From JAKJEP01 sp964580995 (lineage in GTDB: Bacteria; Planctomycetota; Phycisphaerae; Sedimentisphaerales; SM23-30), in assembly GCA_964580995.1 (NCBI GenBank), contig CAZOMV010000056.1, positions 1-37,039 of the forward strand: a stretch of DNA of 37,039 bases, written 5' to 3'. The notes below the pieces were generated by a model. It was not told where the DNA came from and searched no databases. It saw only the letters and a program-made list of their open reading frames with translations. The position numbers and the translations under genes are program-made. Below are positions 8,882-15,599 of this stretch, in pieces. Within the stretch, counting starts at the first letter, position 1. Every line of letters starts with the position of its first letter.

Positions 8882-10156
8882 TTATTTTCCTTTATCTACC
8901 AGGGGTAACATACGGGCGGCGTTTTTCAAGACCGCAATTTGAGGATTTGTACCAACCAACTTTAGGGCCATATGTAAGGCGGAGGCGGGTGTGGCGGCCC
9001 AGTGGAAGCCGACCCGTTCTGCCTGCTGCCGGGTAATGCCGGTGGAAACCAGGATCAGTTTGGCCTTTTCCACAGCTACGGAACTGACCTGGCACATATG
9101 AACGCCGACAACTTTATGTTTGATTTGTCCGCTATGGACCATTTCTTTAATACGGGGAATAGGATGATATCCCATTTCCAGGATTTCCGGGTGCATCCGG
9201 CTAAAGCCTTCATGGCAGGGGGTGACCAGAATCACCACGCCTCCTTTTTTGACCACTTCCCCAGCATTGTCCAGGGCTTTGTTGGCCTGCCAGAACTCGA
9301 TATCAAAGGGATAACTATCCGCGATGACAATGTCATATTCGTGGGGAATGGGTACTCCATAGACCGTTTTGGCGATTTCACAGCCTTGCCGGTGGGCGGC
9401 TGCCATATCACCGGCCACACAGCCGACGATTTCCGTTTCCGCGTTCAGGATGACATTTACGATGAAATCCAATCCAGCCTTGCGTGCCAGCGAATCAATC
9501 GAGGCACGGATCGGATTTTCCGTTTTACCTAACACCTGTTCAGAAGGCACATCCACGCGATTCCAGTGCATTTCATTAACGGTGATCGGCCCGCTAACCC
9601 CGGGAACCAGAATCTTGCCGCCGCCGGTAAAACCGCAGATGTCAATCGGCATGATGGAGCCTAGCCCGATCACTAAATCGGATTGCGTAACCAGTTTGTT
9701 GATCCATACGGGAACTCCCTGATCAGTATCCCCGACATATTCCAGACAATCGGGATTTTCCCAGTCGTGGTTGAAAACCTGGTATTTCCGGACGATCTCC
9801 GGTCCCAGCTTGCTTTCCATTTCGGCCCGCGTCATATGGCGATGGGTTCCCAGCGCCATCAGGAAACGGATCTGTTGGTCCTGGACACCGGCTTTTTGGA
9901 GTTCCGCCAGAATGAGGGGTAGGAACTGGTCCACCGGGGTGGGGCGGGAGTTATCATCGGAAACGATCAGAATCTGTTTTTTGCCCTGGGCGAGAGCGGA
10001 AAGTTGGGGGGATTGAATCGGCTGGGCCAGGGCGCTGCGGACGTGAACCATTCCCCTCTGGCCTGTGTGATAGGGGATCATGTTATACACATGTGTTTCA
10101 CAGGATGGCGGGATATCCAAAGGTGGAATACCGGCATATGGGAATGCAATGAACAT
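8882..10156 (-). CDS. LarA-type nickel-dependent 2-hydroxyacid racemase/epimerase homologue
   Basis: A DUF2088/LarA-family protein of 424 aa, the usual length. Recognisable motifs are DDNSRPTP (about 67-74), LGTHRHMTR with His105, GFTGGGKILVPG with Lys181, and EMHWN with His197. In Lactobacillus plantarum LarA the equivalents are His108, Lys184 (which tethers the nickel-pincer nucleotide) and His200 (Ni ligand). The site matching catalytic His174, ten residues before the lysine, appears to be Ile171 here (MPIDICGF). It is therefore probably not a plain lactate racemase; a sugar-acid epimerase or another activity is possible. No larB/C/E cofactor genes are in the window. It is first in the minus-strand operon, divergent from gntR, with AGGAA about 9 nt before the ATG. 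Confidence 0.85.
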   Translation of the reverse strand: MFIAFPYAGIPPLDIPPSCETHVYNMIPYHTGQRGMVHVRSALAQPIQSPQLSALAQGKKQILIVSDDNSRPTPVDQFLPLILAELQKAGVQDQQIRFLMALGTHRHMTRAEMESKLGPEIVRKYQVFNHDWENPDCLEYVGDTDQGVPVWINKLVTQSDLVIGLGSIMPIDICGFTGGGKILVPGVSGPITVNEMHWNRVDVPSEQVLGKTENPIRASIDSLARKAGLDFIVNVILNAETEIVGCVAGDMAAAHRQGCEIAKTVYGVPIPHEYDIVIADSYPFDIEFWQANKALDNAGEVVKKGGVVILVTPCHEGFSRMHPEILEMGYHPIPRIKEMVHSGQIKHKVVGVHMCQVSSVAVEKAKLILVSTGITRQQAERVGFHWAATPASALHMALKLVGTNPQIAVLKNAARMLPLVDKGK

Positions 10157-10457
10157 GGCGTATGATTCCTGGGCTAACGGGGACTATGGTGCCATAAAAA
10201 TAAGAAAATAAGGACGTTTGATTAATATATTTTAAGTCTTATATCCATTGCGATCATTTTATAATAGTAATACTAAAATAGCAATAATAAAAACTAATAT
10301 TTGCCTAATAATATGATATTTATGGACGTGAAGTGTAAAAATAAATTTGGGATATGTGTGATACGGCATGAGTTAAAATCATGTAAATAATTATGTAATA
10401 GATAATTATATGATTTTTAAATATTTATTAAATTTATATTTTTTTGCAAATTCCATA

Positions 10458-10486
10458 TTGACACACACCGATAAGTGTATTACAAT
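10458..10486 (+). promoter_or_regulatory. Sigma-70-type promoter for gntR-adh
   Basis: TTGACA (10458-10463), a 17-nt spacer, and TACAAT (10481-10486): a near-consensus promoter. The start would be near 10493, giving a leader of about 100 nt before the gntR ATG. The spacer contains ACAC...GTGT arms that could be part of an operator. Confidence 0.75.
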
Positions 10487-10546
10487 AAAACCATCATTAA
10501 TCATCTTGTTTATTTCTAAGTGTAAAAAACAGTTTTCTTTGAATTC

Positions 10547-10559
10547 GGCAGTCTGCCGG
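10547..10559 (+). promoter_or_regulatory. Palindrome in gntR leader, candidate operator
   Basis: CGGCAG-T-CTGCCG is a perfect 13-bp inverted repeat between the predicted transcription start and the gntR ATG, 33 nt before it. Its size and position suit autoregulation by a GntR/FCD dimer, but no second copy was seen near the divergent operon start. Confidence 0.4.
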
Positions 10560-10591
10560 ATGTTTGATGTTGCTGCCTGAAAGTCGTTTTC

Positions 10592-11323
10592 ATGAATATC
10601 AAAAATAGTAATGTCAAAAATAACGTGAGTACCCCGATGCGGGCGTATGAGTATGTGGTCAGCGGGATTCGCGACGGTCGGTTTCTGCCCGCCACCAAAT
10701 TAAGTGATCGGGAAATCGCCCGGGATCTGGATATCGGGCACATGACCGTCCGGGAAGCGATGGGCAAGCTGGAGGAGCATGGCTGGATCGAGCGGATCCC
10801 CAACAAGGGGGCCTTTATCCGGAAATTTTCCCGCCAGGATGTCAAAGACATCTATATGCTGCGCGAAATCATGGAGGCGGTTGCCATTCGCGAGCTGGCC
10901 GAGGAGGCGACCCAGGAGCATATTGATAAGCTGCAAAAGTTGTGCAATCTGATAGAAACCTCCTGTGTCAATCGCAATATCCAGCAATACCAAAAAGCGG
11001 ATCTGGATTTCCATCGGTTTTCCGTGGAATTCACGGGCAATAAACGGCTGTGCGAATTGTTTGATGCCCTGATTATTCAGGGGCATCTGGCCTTTGAAAT
11101 CCTCGTCACCAAAGCGGTGGGGATGATCCTGCTGAATGTCTCGGAATCCTTTGAGCATTCCTATCCTGCCCGTCACATTCATATCACTCAAGCGATAGCG
11201 GATCATGACCCGGATCAGGCCGAAAAGCTGGTCCGCCAGCATATCCGGTACGGCTATGAAATTATTTCCGAAATGGTGGATATGGGCAACAATCTGCGCA
11301 GAAAGGCGAGTTCTGGCAAATGA
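10592..11323 (+). CDS. GntR-family transcriptional regulator, FCD (FadR) subfamily
   Basis: A 243-aa DNA-binding regulator. The N-terminal winged helix lies at about 15-78 (KLSDREIARDLDIGHMTVREAMGKLEEHGWIERIPNKG is the classic GntR region, described here by position 36-73). The C-terminal all-helical FCD ligand domain (about 85-225) has the DLDFHR and HIHITQAI segments that usually supply metal/ligand residues. FCD regulators typically sense sugar acids such as gluconate, galactonate or glucuronate and repress the linked catabolic genes. Position between the racemase/SDR operon and the dehydrogenase gene supports that role. The ribosome site is weak (TGAAAG). A start at Met16 cannot be excluded. 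Confidence 0.93.
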   Translation: MNIKNSNVKNNVSTPMRAYEYVVSGIRDGRFLPATKLSDREIARDLDIGHMTVREAMGKLEEHGWIERIPNKGAFIRKFSRQDVKDIYMLREIMEAVAIRELAEEATQEHIDKLQKLCNLIETSCVNRNIQQYQKADLDFHRFSVEFTGNKRLCELFDALIIQGHLAFEILVTKAVGMILLNVSESFEHSYPARHIHITQAIADHDPDQAEKLVRQHIRYGYEIISEMVDMGNNLRRKASSGK

Positions 11324-11350
11324 ATTTCCTCTATCGGTTTGGTATGTGAA

Positions 11351-12382
11351 ATGATGAAGTCATTGATATATGAAGGTCCCGGAAAATTGCATTTTCAGGA
11401 AAGGAACGTACCGGTGCCGCTTCCTGATGAAGTGCTCATCGCCATGCGTTCGGCCAGTATCTGCGGCTCCGACCTTCACGCCTATCAGAAATCCACACCC
11501 CGGCGCCGGCCCCCGATGACGATGGGGCACGAAGTGAGCGGCGAAATCGCCGCCTGCGGCCGGGAGGTTCGAAATGTCGTTGTGGGGGACCGGGTGACGG
11601 TTCTGCCGCTCATCTCCTGCCGAAAATGTCAATTCTGCAACAGCGGCCGCGAAAACCTGTGCCCCGGCCGCACCGTGCTGGGTGTGGAACGCGATGGTGC
11701 CTATGCCGAATATTTCACTGTACCCGCCCACCTGGTTTATCGTCTGCCCGATCGCCTGACCTATCCGCAGGCCGCCCTGGTGGAGCCGCTGGCCGTGGCG
11801 GTCCATGCCGTCCGCAAGCTACGCCCTGTTCCGGAGAATGTCGCCATTATCGGTGCCGGTGTCATCGGCCTCTTCACCCTGGGCGTCCTCAAAATCGGCG
11901 GGGCCAAGAATATCATCGCCATCGATATCGATGACTATAAGTTGAATCTGGCCCGCCGGCTTGGCGCCACCCACTCCATCAACTCCCAGCAGGAGGATCC
12001 CGCAGCCATGCTGCAAAAAAACTTCGCCGGCGTACCAGCCTGTTTCGAAGCCGTGGGGCTGGGCAGCACCCTCAATACCGCTCTTCACATCACGCAAAAC
12101 GGCGGTTCGGTGGTGGCCATCGGCATGACCGGCGGCAAAATGGAAGTCGATTTCCTGGATTTAATCGCCCGCGAAATCCAGATCATCGGTACCTATTGCT
12201 ACACCCATTGCGATTTTGAATATGCCCTGAATCTTTTAGCCGCGGGCCAAATCGATACCTCCCTCTTTACCCAAATCCAGCCTTTCTCGGAAGCCATTTC
12301 TGCTTTTGATCGATTAGCAAATAAAAAAGAAAATCTCGTAAAAATTGTCTTAACCAATGACCGAAACGGTAACCCTATGTAA
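11351..12382 (+). CDS. Zinc-dependent alcohol/polyol dehydrogenase (MDR family)
   Basis: A 343-aa medium-chain dehydrogenase. Numbering from the ATG at 11351: catalytic zinc ligands Cys38 (ICGSDLH) and His60-Glu61 (GHE), structural-zinc cysteines 90, 93, 96 and 104 (CRKCQFCNSGRENLC), and the NAD-binding GAGVIG near 170. It resembles sorbitol/L-idonate/threonine dehydrogenases and would oxidise a polyol or sugar acid with NAD(P). An upstream in-frame TTG at 11339 is less likely. A start at 11354 is equally possible, as no clear ribosome site separates them. It follows gntR by 27 nt on the same strand and so is probably co-transcribed and regulated by it. Confidence 0.92.
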   Translation: MMKSLIYEGPGKLHFQERNVPVPLPDEVLIAMRSASICGSDLHAYQKSTPRRRPPMTMGHEVSGEIAACGREVRNVVVGDRVTVLPLISCRKCQFCNSGRENLCPGRTVLGVERDGAYAEYFTVPAHLVYRLPDRLTYPQAALVEPLAVAVHAVRKLRPVPENVAIIGAGVIGLFTLGVLKIGGAKNIIAIDIDDYKLNLARRLGATHSINSQQEDPAAMLQKNFAGVPACFEAVGLGSTLNTALHITQNGGSVVAIGMTGGKMEVDFLDLIAREIQIIGTYCYTHCDFEYALNLLAAGQIDTSLFTQIQPFSEAISAFDRLANKKENLVKIVLTNDRNGNPM

Positions 12383-12528
12383 GTAAAACGGAAAGGAGGT
12401 ATAGAAAGAGAGGATATGGGTGTGTTTTGGGAAATCGAAGATATCGAATGGCGAAGGTTTTATAGGCACGAATCAAAAACGAGAAAAGGAATATTTCAAA
12501 AAAAGGAAGACTTTAATAGGAGAAAAAA

Positions 12529-15273
12529 ATGTGTACGAAATTGGTAAAAATTTGTGTTTTTATGTTGGTTTTGGTTTTCGTTTGTGCGGCCGGAGCGGCT
12601 GATCCCAATTATATCGGCGCCGGTCACTGGGATAGTACCATGCGGGCGTACGAATCCACGAACGTCGATGGTGCCCACGGTGCGATCAACACCGTGAATG
12701 GATCCGGTTTGGTCGATGGCAAGCATTCCATTAGCCATATGGATATGTGGCATTCCAGCTATAATGCTGGCGGTACCGTCCGGACCGCTCCCAGCGGCAC
12801 TTCTTGTGGTGAATATCTGGCGTATGATTTTGGTAAACCGTATGCCCTGGGCACCACCTGGGTCTGGAATCATAATCAGGATCAAGCCACGACCAGTGGT
12901 CTTGCCTCTGTTACTTTGGATTATTCTGTAGATGGTATTCACTGGAATAGCCTGGGAACCTTTCCCTGGCCCCAGGCCGACAATACCGCCGATTATGCCG
13001 GTTTTGCCGGACCGGATTTCGGGGAAGTCTGGGCGCAATACGTAGTCATTGCCGCCCACTCAACTTACGGCAGGCCCTATTTCGGATTAAGTGAAATTCG
13101 TTTTGATGTCCCGGATCCTGACGCCGATCCCAGTACGATTCCCACCTACCCGCCGCAGGAGTCCTGGGACTTTTCCGCCGATTTGCAGTTCTTTTACAAT
13201 CCCAACGGCGCCTGGTCCTATGGCTCGGTGGTCCAGTTTGATGACCCCAATGCCCCGCAAAATGATCCCGAAGATCCATTGTATGACCCGAATTTCACGT
13301 TTCGGGACAGCCCGAATACCACCTATATAACCTTTTATAACAATCCGATTGTGGTATTGGGAATCCCGTTCTGGCAGTATAGCCCGGTCTCTCCCGCCAG
13401 TGTTCCCGCGGTTATAAAAAATAACACCAATGGCACCGTATTGGGCATCCCGCCGGGACGTGCGGCCCTGCACGCCCAGCATATCGGAACCCCCCAGGGC
13501 GCTGGTACGGAAGATATGTCCGTAGTCCGCTGGACGGCCCCGGCGGCTGGGGACTATTGCGTGAGCGGCACCTTTGATACGGGTGATTTGGGTCTATGCG
13601 ATTATTACGTGATTCAGAATAAGACCACCTTGTTGTTATCCGAACTGAATGTGGATTACGGAAAACCCTTCGAGATGAACGTCACCGTCGATGAAGGCGA
13701 AACCCTTGATTTTGTCGTCGGCGCAGGCCTCGACTATGGCGGCTATGATACGATCCCCTTGAGTGTAACGATCAATCCCGGACCCTGCGAAGAACCTCCG
13801 GTCTGTCCCGACGGCCTCTGGGATCTAAAAGAAAATATAAGCTTCACGGAGAATCCCCATTGTGCCTGGTCGTACGGCTGGATACCCGGTTCCGACTCGG
13901 AAAATCCGGATTATGCCTGGCGAAACAATCCTCCGGATACCAGTACTATGAATCTCTATGGCCAGGCTTATACCTTCTCCGGAGTTCCCTGGTGGCATCT
14001 GGTACCTGCCAATGGAACTATGGTTCCTGCCTTGTATCACAATACCTTATCCACCGATCTCTATGGCTGCCCGCCGGGATTGGTTGCCGTTCATCCGGGT
14101 GTACTCGGAGACGATCCCAACAAAGCGGATGTCGCCGTGGTCCGCTGGACTGCTCCCGAGACTGACGAATACTTCGTTAAAGCCAAATTCTATCAGGGCA
14201 ATACCGGTGAGGTCGATTGCTATGTAATCCAAAATGCCACCACGGTTCTGCTCAATCAGCGGGAAGTATTGAGCGAGGTTTCCTATCGTTCCTTCCTGAC
14301 CCTCAATGCCGGGGATACGCTGGATTTTGCGGTTGGAAGTGGGGTAAACCTCATCTCTGAAACCACCCCGCTGGATGTTACCATCTACACAGAACCGACT
14401 TGTCAGGACGTGGGTGTCTTTTATCCAGCCGATTTGAACCAGGACTGTATTGTCAATCTGGAAGATTTTGCGCTTTTGTCGCAGGATTGGCTCAAATGTA
14501 ACGATCCAGAAGATCCCAGTTGTAGTCTTATCGAGCCTCAGAATGATGTCCTCCGCGTCGATTTCAATGGGTATAATTCGGAAGATGTTCCATCCGTAAA
14601 TAATACCTTGATGACTGCTTCGATACCCGGCCAGTTCGGAACGGGTACCTTCTGGAATGGATTGTTGGTCTCCTATGCTACTCCCAATACCATTTCTTCG
14701 ATTTATCCCGGGCCAACCTTATTTCTGGCGGATGGAACAACCGATTCCGGTGTAACCGTTACGCTGACCGGATGCGACCTGGCCGATCTATTGGGTTATG
14801 GCGACGTATTTGGGGATTATCTCCTGAAACTGAACACGGCCACCGAGGATCCCAACGCCTATATTAGTATCAGCGGCCTGGTCCCGGGAAATGCCTATAA
14901 CCTGGCTGGATATGGCAGCAATGGCGGCGGAGGTCTTGGAGCTATCTGGACCGCTAACGGTGTTGGTCCCCTGAACTTAGGGGCTGGTGTGGCAAACGTG
15001 GGAATTCTTCCGAATGTAATCGCCGATGCCAATGGCACTATTACGATTGCATTAGGTGCGGATCCTGCTGCGAATATTATCGTTGTTAATGGCTTTGAAT
15101 TAGAAGGCATTATCAATAGCGATCCCACATGTACGGAGATTAACGGGTACTATGGTACCGATTTGGACCAGAACTGCTATGTCGATCTTGGCGATTTTAC
15201 GATTCTGACGGAAGAATGGCTCAACTGCAATGATCCAGAGGGAGGAGCGAACTGTACTCCCTTTGTTCCGTAA
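12529..15273 (+). CDS. Exported multidomain dockerin protein with two WSYG modules
   Basis: A 914-aa secreted protein of unknown function with no catalytic domain that I recognise. TAGGAGA precedes the ATG, and residues 1-24 are a signal peptide ending AAGAAD. Residues about 30-215 resemble an F5/8-type (discoidin) carbohydrate-binding domain (LAYDFGKPYALGTTWVWNH, LDYSVDGIHWNSLG, LSEIRFDV). Two WSYG modules follow (about 210-418 and 428-622). Then come a dockerin-like motif (about 634-664, DLNQDCIVNLEDF and DWLKCNDP), a beta-rich region (about 670-862) and a second dockerin-like tail (DLDQNCYVDLGDF and EWLNCNDP). It may bind carbohydrate at the cell surface and support the glycosidases encoded on either side. 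The 146-nt gap after adh has no terminator, so read-through is possible. Confidence 0.85.
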   Translation: MCTKLVKICVFMLVLVFVCAAGAADPNYIGAGHWDSTMRAYESTNVDGAHGAINTVNGSGLVDGKHSISHMDMWHSSYNAGGTVRTAPSGTSCGEYLAYDFGKPYALGTTWVWNHNQDQATTSGLASVTLDYSVDGIHWNSLGTFPWPQADNTADYAGFAGPDFGEVWAQYVVIAAHSTYGRPYFGLSEIRFDVPDPDADPSTIPTYPPQESWDFSADLQFFYNPNGAWSYGSVVQFDDPNAPQNDPEDPLYDPNFTFRDSPNTTYITFYNNPIVVLGIPFWQYSPVSPASVPAVIKNNTNGTVLGIPPGRAALHAQHIGTPQGAGTEDMSVVRWTAPAAGDYCVSGTFDTGDLGLCDYYVIQNKTTLLLSELNVDYGKPFEMNVTVDEGETLDFVVGAGLDYGGYDTIPLSVTINPGPCEEPPVCPDGLWDLKENISFTENPHCAWSYGWIPGSDSENPDYAWRNNPPDTSTMNLYGQAYTFSGVPWWHLVPANGTMVPALYHNTLSTDLYGCPPGLVAVHPGVLGDDPNKADVAVVRWTAPETDEYFVKAKFYQGNTGEVDCYVIQNATTVLLNQREVLSEVSYRSFLTLNAGDTLDFAVGSGVNLISETTPLDVTIYTEPTCQDVGVFYPADLNQDCIVNLEDFALLSQDWLKCNDPEDPSCSLIEPQNDVLRVDFNGYNSEDVPSVNNTLMTASIPGQFGTGTFWNGLLVSYATPNTISSIYPGPTLFLADGTTDSGVTVTLTGCDLADLLGYGDVFGDYLLKLNTATEDPNAYISISGLVPGNAYNLAGYGSNGGGGLGAIWTANGVGPLNLGAGVANVGILPNVIADANGTITIALGADPAANIIVVNGFELEGIINSDPTCTEINGYYGTDLDQNCYVDLGDFTILTEEWLNCNDPEGGANCTPFVP

Positions 15274-15290
15274 GATGAGTTGGTGATAAG

Positions 15291-15334
15291 CCGCCCTGGC
15301 GAAAACAAAAGGATTCGCCGGGGCGGTTCCTTTT
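15291..15334 (+). terminator. Rho-independent terminator after the 914-aa protein
   Basis: CCGCCCTGGCGAA pairs over 13 positions (one G-T wobble) with TTCGCCGGGGCGG across a 10-nt loop, followed by TTCCTTTT. It lies 17 nt past the stop codon. Confidence 0.88.
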
Positions 15335-15393
15335 ACCGGAAACCGCCGCTTGGTTTTATCCGGGATTCATGGTATATTTTGCTGGCTGATTAG

Positions 15394-15413
15394 AACTGAT
15401 TTTGGAATCAGTT
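15394..15413 (+). promoter_or_regulatory. 8-bp inverted repeat in leader region of GH127-like gene
   Basis: AACTGATT-TTGG-AATCAGTT is a perfect hairpin or dimer-binding palindrome. It lies about 50 nt upstream of a weak promoter candidate (TTGCCC at 15465-15470, 18-nt spacer, TAAAAT at 15489-15494). There is no T-run, so it is not a terminator. It could be a regulator site. Confidence 0.35.
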
Positions 15414-15599
15414 AAACCGATATGTACGGAATTTTGAGGAAACCGGGCATGAAATGGAATTTTCTTGCCCCTTCGGTAGTGGATTTTGTAAAATTATTGA
15501 TGTCGTTAGGGAAAAATTATGTTTTTTAACCGCTTAAATGGGAAATACCAGATTATATGGGAAATCCCAGATCAGTGGCAGTTCAGAAAGGGACACAGC

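Larger units (their letters stand above)
10157..10591. other. AT-rich divergent intergenic region (larA-like / gntR)
   Basis: A 435-bp, strongly AT-rich spacer between divergent genes. It holds the gntR promoter (10458-10486), a palindrome in the gntR leader (10547-10559), and on the minus strand a weak possible promoter for the racemase operon (TTGCTA at 284-279 and TATAAA at 263-258 of the 10,000 block, spacing 15). No ORF, tRNA or longer repeat was seen. It is the natural place for regulator binding to control both operons. Confidence 0.5.

Noticed and set aside
9000..10156. Annotating the LarA homologue as lactate racemase
   Set aside because: One catalytic histidine appears replaced, no lactate genes are linked and the context is sugar metabolism, so only a family-level name is supported.
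12392..12545. Strong AAAGGAGGT site and short ORF from ATG 12416 (43 codons) between adh and the 914-aa gene
   Set aside because: The spacing from the site to the ATG is too long (about 16 nt) and the peptide is only charged residues overlapping the next start. It may be a decayed remnant.
12529..15273. Considered whether the two WSYG modules mean an assembly duplication
   Set aside because: The two copies differ at most positions in both DNA and protein, so they are an old internal duplication.
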